The notes below the pieces were generated by a model. The model was not told the DNA's origin. It was given only the letters and a program-made list of their open reading frames with translations, and did no database searches. The position numbers and the translations under genes were made by a program. Of a DNA stretch of 64,000 bases, positions 8,314 through 16,959 are shown piece after piece. The first letter of the stretch is position 1, and every line of letters begins with the position of its first letter. This DNA comes from CAIZWU01 sp942492905. Lineage in GTDB: Bacteria; Verrucomicrobiota; Verrucomicrobiia; Verrucomicrobiales; V1-33. The stretch covers positions 4,526,001-4,590,000 of the forward strand of contig OW818657.1 of the NCBI GenBank assembly GCA_942492905.1, given 5' to 3'.

Positions 8314-11001
8314 TTAGACCGTGACCGGAGCCGGCGCATCCAGCACATCCCGGATGCAACGGGCCAAGTCATCCAAGGCGTAGGGCTTCTGGACAAAGGC
8401 GTCGGGACGGGAGCCGGTTTCCTCCGCAAAGGAGTCGAGATCAACCAGATAGCCACTGCAGATGACGACGGGAACTCCCCGCGAAGGCCCCCGGCGCATG
8501 GCCGCGAAAGTGTCCTTGCCACTCAGGCGGGGCATGGTGAGATCCAGCAGGCAGAGATGGATTCCTCCGTCCATCCGGGCGAGGATTTCCAAGGCCTCCT
8601 CGCCATCGTCGGCGGTAATCACGTTGTAACCGAGCTTTTTGAGCAGCCCTTGGGCGACCGCGCGGACGACCATTTCATCATCCACCAGCAGGATCGTCTC
8701 CCCTCCGCCGCGGACCGGCCCGACCGGGGCAGCCACGACTGGAGCAAGATCAGCTGGTTCCTCTTCGGTGCACCGGGGAAGGAAGATGTGGAAGGTGGTG
8801 CCGGTGCCAACCACCGAGTCGCAGGTGATCCAACCCCCATGCTGCTGCACGATCCCGAAGGAAGTGGCGAGGCCCAGTCCGGTGCCCTTCCCCTGCTCCT
8901 TGGTGGTAAAGAAGGGTTCGAAGATTTTGGAAAGCACTTCCGGCGGCATGCCGGAACCGTTGTCGGTGACGCTGATCCGGACAAATTCCCCCTCCCGGCC
9001 CTCCGGCATGTGGATCAGCTGGGTTTCCCCCAGGTAAACATTGCGGCTCGAAATATTGATACGGCCCTGGCCATTCATCGCGTCACGGGCATTGACCACC
9101 ATGTTCATGACCACCTGTTCGATCTGGGTAGCATCGGCCCGCAGTTTCCAGCAATCATCCTGCAGTTCGGTCGTCACCTCGGTCCGTGGGTCGAAGGTGC
9201 TCCGGATAATGTTATGGAGTTCACAGATCACCCCATTCACTTCACAATGGGTAAGCCGCAAATGGCTCAAACGGCTGAATCCGAGGAGTTGCTTGACGAT
9301 TTGGGCGGCCCGCTGGCCCGCATGACGGGCCATGGCAATACGCTCGCTGGCGGCCGGACTGGCAAAAGGACCAACGTCCTGCTCGATCAGGGCGATATTG
9401 CCGAGAATTCCCTGAAGCAGGTTGTTGAAGTCGTGGGCGACGCCTCCGGCGAGCCGGCCCACCGCCTCCATTTTCTGGGCCTGGCGCAATCCCATCTCAA
9501 GCCCGCGTTTCTCGGTGATATCGCGGAAATTCCAGATCCGGGCCACGGGGGGACCCTCACCGCGGCGCACTGGGGCAGAGAAGAGATTGACGATCCGCTT
9601 GGCGGGGCGGAGCAATTCCAGTTCGATATCAATAATTTCGTCCGAGCCGGCCACGGCACGGTCCCAAACGTCGGTGAAGACCTCGGGATCGGCAAAACAC
9701 GGGGCCATCTCGTCCTTCAGGGTTCCCCAGCAGGTCCCCACATGGGTCGTGAAATCGAAGCCGAAGACATTACTGAAAAGCGCATTGGCCGCCAGCAATT
9801 GCCCATCCGACCGGAGCAGCAAAATGGCGCTGCGGCTGGCATCAAAGGAGGCTTTGAGCTGCGCGGTCAGCACTGCGAGATCTTCCCGGCTGGTCGCCAG
9901 ATCGTGGGTGCGCTGGTGCACCAGATCCTCCAGCTGGTCCCGGTGCTGCTTCAGTTCCCGGATCATCTCGTTGAAGGAAGTGGCCAGCGCTATCATTTCG
10001 GACGGCCCACTCTCGGGCAACCTGGTTTCGAGGTCGCCGGCCGCCACCTTCCCGGCCGCCTCGGCCGCATCGCTGATGTGACGGGTGAGACGCCGCCCCC
10101 AGAACAGGCCGAACAGGGAACCGAACAAAACGGAGAAACCGGCGATGACAGTTTGGTGGAAAGCACTCTGCGTTGCGATGGTGACGGCTTCCTGGTAAGG
10201 CAGCAGGGAGATCAGATACCAGCTCTGTCCCAGCATTGTTTGCCTTTCCGGCATGTGGATGACGTCATAGATATAGCGGGATTCCCCCATCGTCAGTTCA
10301 CCACTGGGGTTGCTCAAGGGGTCGAGGGGAAGAATCTCCCCGATCTGTTGGAAGACTTTGCCTGCCTCGGGATGAAACAGGACTTTCCCGTGCTCATCGA
10401 CCAGAATGCCGTAGCCTTCCTGCCCCATGCGCACACCACTCAGCAGTTGCCAGATGCGGTCAAAGCGCACCTCACCCCGTACCACCGCCAGCACCTTGTT
10501 GCCCGCCCGGACCGGCTTGTAGACGGTGACCGAAACTGGGTTTCCTCCCGCAGCCCCGTCATTGTAAACCGGCAGGGTGATCTGCTCTTCACCTCCGACG
10601 GCCCTGCGGAACCATTTGGTGCCATCCCTCAGGAAACTGGATTTCACATCGGTGGAATCCAGGACAAATCCGTTGATATCCACCAGCGAGATACTGGAGA
10701 AGATGCTGTAGATCTTTTTGAGACGCTGGAACTCCTCAATCTTCCGCTGCCGGCTCTCCTTGGTGTCCTCCGTATCCGTGAGCACCGGATTGCTGCTGAT
10801 GGAATTCAAGTCGGACTGGGCCGAAAGCATGATCCCATGGAGCCCGCGGGTGAGTTCAGCACTCAGGGATTGCTGCTCCTGATGTTTCGCCATCAGGGCA
10901 TCCCGCTTGGTCAGGGTGACATTCGCGATGAGCGAGACCATCACCGGAAACAGACCAACGCCAAGCAATGTGGCAAAAAGGCGCTGGCGGATGGAATTCA
11001 T
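8314..11001 (-). CDS. Hybrid sensor histidine kinase with periplasmic Cache domain and receiver
   Basis: An 895-residue membrane kinase. Domains in order: first TM helix (about 8-30), a periplasmic sensor of about 250 residues with dCache-like features (SLVDINGFVLDST, GYGILVDEHGKVLFHPE), second TM helix (about 284-302), HAMP (303-355), coiled linker, PAS (about 378-498), dimerisation domain with phospho-acceptor His523 in VAHDFNNLLQ, an ATPase domain with DNGSGMP and GTGLGLATS, and a C-terminal receiver whose DLTMPR motif supplies the phospho-acceptor Asp. It starts 32 bp after a polyamine-type binding lipoprotein gene and is probably co-transcribed with it, which suggests the lipoprotein presents ligand to the sensor domain. 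The output partner is not encoded next to it. Confidence 0.92.
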   Translation of the reverse strand: MNSIRQRLFATLLGVGLFPVMVSLIANVTLTKRDALMAKHQEQQSLSAELTRGLHGIMLSAQSDLNSISSNPVLTDTEDTKESRQRKIEEFQRLKKIYSIFSSISLVDINGFVLDSTDVKSSFLRDGTKWFRRAVGGEEQITLPVYNDGAAGGNPVSVTVYKPVRAGNKVLAVVRGEVRFDRIWQLLSGVRMGQEGYGILVDEHGKVLFHPEAGKVFQQIGEILPLDPLSNPSGELTMGESRYIYDVIHMPERQTMLGQSWYLISLLPYQEAVTIATQSAFHQTVIAGFSVLFGSLFGLFWGRRLTRHISDAAEAAGKVAAGDLETRLPESGPSEMIALATSFNEMIRELKQHRDQLEDLVHQRTHDLATSREDLAVLTAQLKASFDASRSAILLLRSDGQLLAANALFSNVFGFDFTTHVGTCWGTLKDEMAPCFADPEVFTDVWDRAVAGSDEIIDIELELLRPAKRIVNLFSAPVRRGEGPPVARIWNFRDITEKRGLEMGLRQAQKMEAVGRLAGGVAHDFNNLLQGILGNIALIEQDVGPFASPAASERIAMARHAGQRAAQIVKQLLGFSRLSHLRLTHCEVNGVICELHNIIRSTFDPRTEVTTELQDDCWKLRADATQIEQVVMNMVVNARDAMNGQGRINISSRNVYLGETQLIHMPEGREGEFVRISVTDNGSGMPPEVLSKIFEPFFTTKEQGKGTGLGLATSFGIVQQHGGWITCDSVVGTGTTFHIFLPRCTEEEPADLAPVVAAPVGPVRGGGETILLVDDEMVVRAVAQGLLKKLGYNVITADDGEEALEILARMDGGIHLCLLDLTMPRLSGKDTFAAMRRGPSRGVPVVICSGYLVDLDSFAEETGSRPDAFVQKPYALDDLARCIRDVLDAPAPVTV

Positions 11002-11033
11002 CAGGATGAACGGGACTTCGCGAAGGGGGCCGC

Positions 11034-12248
11034 TCAGTTGGGCTGGGGCGCGGCCAGCGGGGTCACCCCGGGATCGGCCGGTTCTGATTCTTCATTCGAC
11101 ACCTGACCGGAACGCGCCAGCCAGGCCTCCTGGACCCGGCGCCAGCCGATGTTGACCTCTTTCAGACTGTCGACGCTGCGGAGCGAGAAATATTGGCACT
11201 TGTCCAGAATGTCCTGACGGGGGTAGACCGCCGCATCCTCCAACAGTTCCTTGGACAGAAATGGCTTGGCGGCCTTGTTGGGAGAAGCGTAATGGAACTC
11301 ATTGGCGCTCTGGGCCGCGCTTTTGGCTTCCAGCATGAAGTCCAAAAACTTGTAGGCATTCTCCACCCTCCGGGAATCACGGCTGATGCAGAAACTGTCC
11401 GTCCACAGGATGGCTCCTTCTTCAGGGATGAAGTAGCCGATTGGAACATCCGGGTTTTCCTCGGCGATCAAAGCCGCATCCCCGCTGTAAATCATGGACA
11501 TCCAGCTCTCCCCTTGGATGAGCTGATCCTTCACCTCATTATCATTCCCAAAGCGCAGACCCCGGTCCCTGACGAGGCCCAGCATCATCTCGGCGGCCTG
11601 GGTGACCTGGGCGACGTCAGCATCCTTCAACACCACTCCCATCGTGCGCAGCATCACGTCATAACATTCCATGCGGGCATTGAGAAACGAGACCTTCCCG
11701 CTGTATTCCGGGTCGCTCATGATGGACCAGGATTGGCGCGGATTGGGGATTTTGTCCTTCCGGTAGGCCAGCAGGGTGGTCCCCCACAGATAAGGGACGG
11801 TGAACTGATTTTCAGGGTCGAAGGCGGGGTTGCGGTAAGGCTCATCAATATTACCAAAATTTTTCAGTTTGGTATGGTCCAACTCCTTGATGAGACGTTT
11901 CCCCGCCAGAATCTGAATATACCCGTCCTCACAGAGGAAAACGTCATAAGTGCCGGGCTCGGACTTCAGGCCTTCCACCATCTCGTCCGTACTCTCATAC
12001 AATTTGGGGACCACCTCGATCCCGGTCCGTTCCTTGAATTCAGCCATCAAATCCTCGCTGAGATACTTGTCCCAGATGTAAACGGTCACGATCTGCTCCT
12101 CCGCAGGGGCGGCTGGAGGGGGCTGGACCGCCGTCGGGGCGGAGGATTTTTCGCATCCGGTGAAGGCGGTCGCCATGGCCAGCAAAGCAACCCCCGGTAA
12201 AGAGAGATGGCGCAGCTTGCCAAGAAGGCTAATCTGATTGCTTTTCAT
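11034..12248 (-). CDS. Periplasmic spermidine/putrescine-type binding lipoprotein (PotD-like)
   Basis: A 404-residue substrate-binding protein with a lipoprotein signal ending in FTGC (lipidated Cys32). The mature part starts with VTVYIWDKYLSEDLMAEFKERTGIEV, the characteristic N-terminal strand of PotD/PotF proteins, and later has YDVFLCEDGYI, PYLWGTTLLAYRKDKI and the GESWMSMIYSGDA segment that lines the polyamine site. Such proteins normally deliver polyamines to an ABC importer, but no permease or ATPase gene lies nearby. Instead a sensor kinase gene follows after 32 bp, and a MATE exporter and arginine decarboxylase are divergent. A sensory role is therefore plausible. Upstream lies an AT-rich region with an inverted repeat at 12284-12300. 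Confidence 0.88.
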   Translation of the reverse strand: MKSNQISLLGKLRHLSLPGVALLAMATAFTGCEKSSAPTAVQPPPAAPAEEQIVTVYIWDKYLSEDLMAEFKERTGIEVVPKLYESTDEMVEGLKSEPGTYDVFLCEDGYIQILAGKRLIKELDHTKLKNFGNIDEPYRNPAFDPENQFTVPYLWGTTLLAYRKDKIPNPRQSWSIMSDPEYSGKVSFLNARMECYDVMLRTMGVVLKDADVAQVTQAAEMMLGLVRDRGLRFGNDNEVKDQLIQGESWMSMIYSGDAALIAEENPDVPIGYFIPEEGAILWTDSFCISRDSRRVENAYKFLDFMLEAKSAAQSANEFHYASPNKAAKPFLSKELLEDAAVYPRQDILDKCQYFSLRSVDSLKEVNIGWRRVQEAWLARSGQVSNEESEPADPGVTPLAAPQPN

Positions 12249-12283
12249 AAGGGGAAGTCGTAGGTGGTTTTCAGTAAATTCCC

Positions 12284-12300
12284 TTAACTGGGCGAGTTAA
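12284..12300. promoter_or_regulatory. Inverted repeat in divergent promoter region (possible operator)
   Basis: TTAACT-GGGCG-AGTTAA is a perfect 6-bp inverted repeat with a 5-bp spacer, lying 36 bp upstream of the PotD-like gene and 53 bp upstream of the MATE gene. A TATACT hexamer follows at 12322-12327 and could be a -10 box for the MATE gene. The whole 12250-12400 stretch is much richer in A+T than its surroundings, as expected of a shared control region. No regulator is assigned. Confidence 0.4.
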
Positions 12301-12352
12301 TGGTTTACCATTTAGGAATACTATACTTTCCATAAGTTTTTTCAAGAACATT

Positions 12353-13732
12353 TTGAAATTTAAAGGGTTTCATCCAAATACTAAAAATAATTGGTCGGAA
12401 ACCCGTGTCGTGGCCCGCCTTGGCTTCCCTGTCGTGGTGAACCATGCGTCCCTCTCCCTGATGCAATTCACCGACGCGTGGATTGCGGGCCGCCTCGGAA
12501 CCACCGAACTGGCAGCCATCACTCCTGCGGCAGTGCTGATCAGTCTGCTGAGTATCTTCGGACTGGAAGCCCTGACGGGGATCACCACCCACGTATCCCA
12601 GGCCGATGGCCGGGGCCATGGTAAGGCCTGCGGAGCCATCGCATGGCAGGGAATCTATTGTGGAGCGGCCTTTGGTTTGCTTTGCCTGATCTATTGGCCG
12701 GCAGCCGCGACGGCCTTTCGCACCCTCGTGCAAACCCACTCGGAAAGCCTGATTGCTCTGGAGGTCAGCTATTTCCAGATCAGTCTGCTGGGAATGGCCC
12801 CCTTGATGATCTCGGCGGCGATCGGTAATTTTTTCACCGGCCTGGGCAGGACCACTCCAGTCATGATTGCCACCCTGACAGGGGTCTTCGCCAATGTAGT
12901 GCTCAGCTATGGACTCACCTTTGGCTACGCGGGGCTGCCCACCATGGGATTCGCCGGCATCGCCTGGGGCACGGTATTCGCCACCAGTCTTCAGGCCCTC
13001 ATCATGCTGGGGATGTTCCTGCTGCCGTCCCGCATGAGAACGGATTTCGGTTCCACCAAGGCCGGTTTTTGCAAAAAAAGGACCGCGCGCCTCATCCGCA
13101 CCGGATTGCCGATTGGCCTGCATGGAAGCCTGGACTTCCTGGCCTGGGGCGTCGTGCTGGTCTGGCTCATCAGCTTTTTCGGGGAAAGCCACCTTGCGGC
13201 GCACTCCATCATGTCCCGTTGCATCAGCCTGTCCTTTTTGCCGGCCGATGGCCTCGCCGCCGCCGTCCTGACCCTGGTCGGCCGCGCGGTGGGTTCACGG
13301 GATTACCTGCTCGCCCGCCGCTACACGCGGGCCGGGTTTCTCCTGATCGCCGGCTGGATGACCACCATGGCGCTGATCTACGTGATCTTCGGAAACCTCA
13401 TCATCCGTTTATTCACTTCCGATCCCGCAATCATCCTCATCAGCCAGCAAGCCATCCTCTGGGTGGCTGCCTTCCAGTTCTTTGACGCCATGAACGTGAC
13501 CTACATCAATGCCCTGACCGGCGCGGGAGACACCGTCTGGCCCAGTGCGGTGAATCTCACGCTCAGTCTGGTGGTATTGCTGGGAGGAGGCCTCGCCATG
13601 GTCACCTTCCTCCCGGCGGCCGGATCAGCCGGCATCTGGGCCGTGGCCACGTTCTACATTTTCTGCCAGGGGATGATTTATTTCCAGCGGTGGCGGACCC
13701 GCGCTTGGCAAAACCCCCGGCTGCTGGTCTGA
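12353..13732 (+). CDS. MATE family efflux transporter
   Basis: About 459 residues with twelve hydrophobic segments in two similar halves. The N-terminal LGFPVVVNHASLSLMQFTDAWIAGRLG segment is the MATE signature of helix 1-2, and the second half repeats it around TGLPIGLHGSLDFLAWGVVLVWLISFFGESHLAAHSI. These proteins exchange Na+ or H+ for cationic drugs or metabolites across the inner membrane. No ATG lies before the conserved helix. TTG at 12353 is taken as start; GTG at 12410 is an alternative. It is divergent from the PotD-like gene and 68 bp upstream of arginine decarboxylase, so export of agmatine or another polyamine is a reasonable but untested idea. Confidence 0.85.
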   Translation: MKFKGFHPNTKNNWSETRVVARLGFPVVVNHASLSLMQFTDAWIAGRLGTTELAAITPAAVLISLLSIFGLEALTGITTHVSQADGRGHGKACGAIAWQGIYCGAAFGLLCLIYWPAAATAFRTLVQTHSESLIALEVSYFQISLLGMAPLMISAAIGNFFTGLGRTTPVMIATLTGVFANVVLSYGLTFGYAGLPTMGFAGIAWGTVFATSLQALIMLGMFLLPSRMRTDFGSTKAGFCKKRTARLIRTGLPIGLHGSLDFLAWGVVLVWLISFFGESHLAAHSIMSRCISLSFLPADGLAAAVLTLVGRAVGSRDYLLARRYTRAGFLLIAGWMTTMALIYVIFGNLIIRLFTSDPAIILISQQAILWVAAFQFFDAMNVTYINALTGAGDTVWPSAVNLTLSLVVLLGGGLAMVTFLPAAGSAGIWAVATFYIFCQGMIYFQRWRTRAWQNPRLLV

Positions 13733-13800
13733 AAAAATCACAAAAATTCCCCTTCATTCCCCCGTAAACGCGCTACCCTGCCCGCCTGATTTGACCCTAC

Positions 13801-15768
13801 ATGAAAGACAGTTCCGCCACTCCCCGCCCGCCTGCCGCCCTCCCCGTCACTGCCGCACTGCCTGAACCGGAAGTATGGGGCGTGGAGGATTCCTTGGAAC
13901 TGTACGGCCTGCCCCGGTGGGGAAATGGATATTTCAGCGGCAACAAGGCCGGTGAAGTGACCGTCCGCCTGCAAAACAACACGGATTTCGCGGAGGTCTC
14001 CCTACCGCAAATCATCCGCGGCCTGATGAAGAAGAACAAGGACTTCCATCTTCCGGCCCTCTTCCGTTTCCCCGATCTGCTCTACGCCCGCATCAAGGAA
14101 CTCAACGAAACCTTCCGGGAGGAAATCCGCAACCAAGGCTACAAAGGCCGCTACCGCGGCGTCTACCCGATCAAAGTCAATCAGCAGCAGCAGGTCGTCA
14201 AGGAAGTCACCGAATACGGCCGGCAATACCACTACGGCATCGAAGTCGGCTCCAAGCCGGAACTCCTCGCCGCCCTCGCCTTCATGCATGACCGCGAGGC
14301 CCTCCTGATCTGCAATGGCTACAAGGACGCCGAGTTCATCGATCTCGCCCTCCAATCCAAACAACTCGGACTCAATGTCGTGTTGGTCCTCGAAATGCCG
14401 CCCGAACTGGAACTTGTGATGGAGCGCAGCAAAAAGCTCGGCATCGAGCCCACTCTCGGCATCCGCATCAAGCTGTCCACCAAGGGCAGCGGCCACTGGG
14501 CCGAATCCGCCGGTGACCGCTCCCCCTTCGGCCTCAACTTTTCCCAGACCATCCGCGTGGTCGATGAACTCAAGGCCATGGGCAAGCTGAAGTGCCTGCG
14601 CATGCTGCACTATCACCAGGGCTCCCAGATTCCCAAGGTCTCCACCATCCGCCTCGCCGCCCAGGAAGCGGCCCGCGTTTATGTCAACCTCGTCAAGGAA
14701 GGCGCCCCCATGGGCCTGCTCAATCTCGGCGGGGGTCTCGCGGTCGATTATTCCGGTAAAAAACAGGCCGACGAAAACAGCATGAATTACAGCCTGCGCG
14801 AGTACTGCGCGGACTTGATCGAATCCGTCCAGAAGGTCATGGACGAAGCCGGGGTCAATCATCCTGACATCGTCACGGAATCCGGCCGCGCCGTGGTCGC
14901 CTATTACAGCGTGCTCGTCTTCGACATCCTCGATGTGAACCGCATGGCCAGCGACGAACCACTGCCCAAGCTCCCCCGCGGCTCCAGCGACACCCTGAAG
15001 TCCATGCTGGAGGTCATCGAGAACCTCGAAAGCACCAGTGCCCAGGAAACCTACACCGACATCGTTTTCTACCGCGATGAATTGCTGACCCTCTTCCGCA
15101 CCGGACAGGTCTCCCTGCGGGAGCGTGCCCTCGGTGACCGCATCTACTGGCACGTCCTGACCCTCGTGGCCAAGCGCACCCAGCACGACAACAGTGAGGA
15201 AATGACCGGCCTGCGCACCCGTCTCGCTGATTTCTACTACGGCAATTTCTCGATGTTCCAAAGTCTACCGGACGTCTGGGCCATCCAGCAATTCCTGCCC
15301 GTCACCCCCCTGCACCGCCTCGACGAAAAACCCACCCGCGAAGCTGTCATCTCTGACGTGACGTGCGACTGTGAAGGTGTCCTCAACTGCTTCATCGGCG
15401 AAAACGGCAAACGTTCCGCCACCATTCCTCTCCACGCCCTCAAAGGCAATGACGACTACATGATGGGCGTTTTCCTCGTCGGTGCCTATCAGGAAACTCT
15501 CGGCGACCTGCACAACCTCCTCGGCGACACCAGCGTCGTCACCGTGCGCCTCAAAAACGGCAAAATCAGCTACAGCCGCCAACTCGAAGGCGACACCGCC
15601 GAGGAAGTCCTCAGCTACCTCGAATACGTCCCCCGCGACCTCCTGAAGCGCTTCAAGACCCTCACCGAAGAGCCCGCCACCCAGAAAAAAATCACCGAGG
15701 AACAGGCCGCCGCGCTCTACAAGGCCTACCGCCGGAATCTGAAGAGCTACACCTACTTCAGCGGTTAG
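13801..15768 (+). CDS. speA: Biosynthetic arginine decarboxylase
   Basis: A 655-residue fold-type III PLP enzyme matching SpeA in length. The PLP lysine is in VYPIKVNQQQ (Lys125). Other signatures are YGIEVGSKPELLAAL, LHYHQGSQIPK, the phosphate-binding LNLGGGLAVDYSG and the late SDVTCDCEG motif with the catalytic Cys and Asp supplied across the dimer interface. It decarboxylates arginine to agmatine, the first step of the putrescine/spermidine route that avoids ornithine. A GCTACCCT sequence at 13772-13779 may be a -10 element. No agmatinase or agmatine deiminase gene is visible in this window. Neighbours (MATE, PotD-like protein, sensor kinase) give the region a polyamine theme. Confidence 0.95.
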   Translation: MKDSSATPRPPAALPVTAALPEPEVWGVEDSLELYGLPRWGNGYFSGNKAGEVTVRLQNNTDFAEVSLPQIIRGLMKKNKDFHLPALFRFPDLLYARIKELNETFREEIRNQGYKGRYRGVYPIKVNQQQQVVKEVTEYGRQYHYGIEVGSKPELLAALAFMHDREALLICNGYKDAEFIDLALQSKQLGLNVVLVLEMPPELELVMERSKKLGIEPTLGIRIKLSTKGSGHWAESAGDRSPFGLNFSQTIRVVDELKAMGKLKCLRMLHYHQGSQIPKVSTIRLAAQEAARVYVNLVKEGAPMGLLNLGGGLAVDYSGKKQADENSMNYSLREYCADLIESVQKVMDEAGVNHPDIVTESGRAVVAYYSVLVFDILDVNRMASDEPLPKLPRGSSDTLKSMLEVIENLESTSAQETYTDIVFYRDELLTLFRTGQVSLRERALGDRIYWHVLTLVAKRTQHDNSEEMTGLRTRLADFYYGNFSMFQSLPDVWAIQQFLPVTPLHRLDEKPTREAVISDVTCDCEGVLNCFIGENGKRSATIPLHALKGNDDYMMGVFLVGAYQETLGDLHNLLGDTSVVTVRLKNGKISYSRQLEGDTAEEVLSYLEYVPRDLLKRFKTLTEEPATQKKITEEQAAALYKAYRRNLKSYTYFSG

Positions 15769-15831
15769 GCCGCAGACGTTTCAGCATCACGGAATGAGCA
15801 GCCCGCTATCCTTTGGTGAGCTTCTGCCCTA

Positions 15832-16695
15832 ATGAATCCCGCCTCAAATCCGGCGCGCCCAGCCAATCACAACGACATTCCCATGTGGACCTCCCAAGCT
15901 GAATTCACCGACATCCGTTACGAAACTTCCGCTGACGGCATTGCCAAAATCACCATCAACCGCCCGGAAGTCAGGAATGCCTTCCGGCCGCTGACCGTGC
16001 AGGAATTGCTGCGCGCCTTTGACCTCGCGCACGAGGATCCCCAGGTCGGCGTCATCATCCTGACGGGAGAAGGAGATAAAGCATTCTGTTCCGGGGGCGA
16101 TCAAAAAGTCCGCGGCCACGCGGGGTATCTCGGAGCGGATGGCGTGCCGCGTCTGAATGTGCTGGATCTCCAGAAAAAAATCCGCGGCATTCCCAAACCG
16201 GTCATCGCGATGGTGGCCGGCTATGCCATTGGCGGCGGGCATGTCCTTCACATCGTTTGTGACCTCACGATCGCGGCCGACAACGCCCGCTTCGGCCAGA
16301 CCGGTCCCAAGGTCGGCTCCTTCGACGGAGGCCTGGGCAGCAGCTACCTCGCCCGGATTGTCGGCCAGAAGAAAGCGAGGGAAATCTGGTATCTCTGCCG
16401 CCAATACGACGCGCAGCAGGCGCTCGACATGGGTTTGGTCAACACCGTGGTGCCCCTCGCCGATCTGGAAGGGGAAACCGTGAAATGGTGCCGCGAAATC
16501 CTCCAGCACAGCCCGCTCGCCTTGCGCTGCCTGAAATCCGCCCTCAACGCCGACTGTGATGGGCAGATGGGCCTGCTTGATCTCGCCGGCAACGCCACCC
16601 TGCTCTACTACATGAGCGAGGAGGCCAAGGAGGGTAAAAATGCCTTTGTCGAAAAACGCCAGCCTGACTTTAGTAAGTTCCCCCGGGTGCCCTGA
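15832..16695 (+). CDS. menB: 1,4-dihydroxy-2-naphthoyl-CoA synthase
   Basis: A 287-residue crotonase-fold enzyme. MenB-specific features are CSGGDQKVRG (about 86-95), the oxyanion-hole region AGYAIGGGHVLH, the QTGPKVGSFDGG loop (about 156-167), the EIWYLCRQYDAQQA segment and the C-terminal FVEKRQPDFSKFPR tail. It cyclises O-succinylbenzoyl-CoA to dihydroxynaphthoyl-CoA in menaquinone synthesis. An in-frame ATG at 15883 would remove 17 poorly conserved residues; I kept 15832 because a GGTGAG stretch lies about 11 bp upstream. The other men genes found here are 35 kb away, so the pathway is split. A GCTATCCT sequence at 15805-15812 may be a -10 box. Confidence 0.94.
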   Translation: MNPASNPARPANHNDIPMWTSQAEFTDIRYETSADGIAKITINRPEVRNAFRPLTVQELLRAFDLAHEDPQVGVIILTGEGDKAFCSGGDQKVRGHAGYLGADGVPRLNVLDLQKKIRGIPKPVIAMVAGYAIGGGHVLHIVCDLTIAADNARFGQTGPKVGSFDGGLGSSYLARIVGQKKAREIWYLCRQYDAQQALDMGLVNTVVPLADLEGETVKWCREILQHSPLALRCLKSALNADCDGQMGLLDLAGNATLLYYMSEEAKEGKNAFVEKRQPDFSKFPRVP

Positions 16696-16725
16696 TTTAT
16701 CCGGGATAAAACAGCTCTCACTCCG

Positions 16726-16956
16726 ATGGGGATTCCCATTCTGATATTCATCGCCGCGGCCCTGTTCGCGTTGTGGTTGTGGCCGGGCTTGATTTTAGGA
16801 ACCATTGGGGTGGGTGTCGTTTGGCTGGCCAGTTTTGGAAAAATCCGGCTGAAACCTTCCCAAAGGCGGGAGGATTCGATTTTAAGTATCGGCAGCGGAT
16901 TCCTTTTCTGTGTGGCGTGCGGAGCGATTGTCAGCTACATCCTGAATTCTCCCTGA
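16726..16956 (+). CDS. Small membrane protein, unknown
   Basis: A 76-residue protein with a hydrophobic N-terminal half (two possible TM segments at about 3-38), a short basic loop (KIRLKPSQRRED) and a third hydrophobic segment near the C-terminus (GFLFCVACGAIVSYIL). It fills the gap between menB and radC with 30 bp and 3 bp spacing, which supports it being a real gene in an operon. I do not recognise the family. The topology suggests an inner-membrane protein with both termini near the membrane. Confidence 0.55.
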   Translation: MGIPILIFIAAALFALWLWPGLILGTIGVGVVWLASFGKIRLKPSQRREDSILSIGSGFLFCVACGAIVSYILNSP

Positions 16957-16959
16957 CGT

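Noticed and set aside
8278..11106. Long open frame (about 940 codons) on the plus strand
   Set aside because: It is antisense to the clear hybrid histidine kinase gene; its translation has no recognisable domains and is rich in His, Gln and Gly as expected from a shadow frame in GC-rich DNA.
14002..15261. Open frame of about 419 codons on the minus strand
   Set aside because: Antisense to speA, which has all catalytic motifs.
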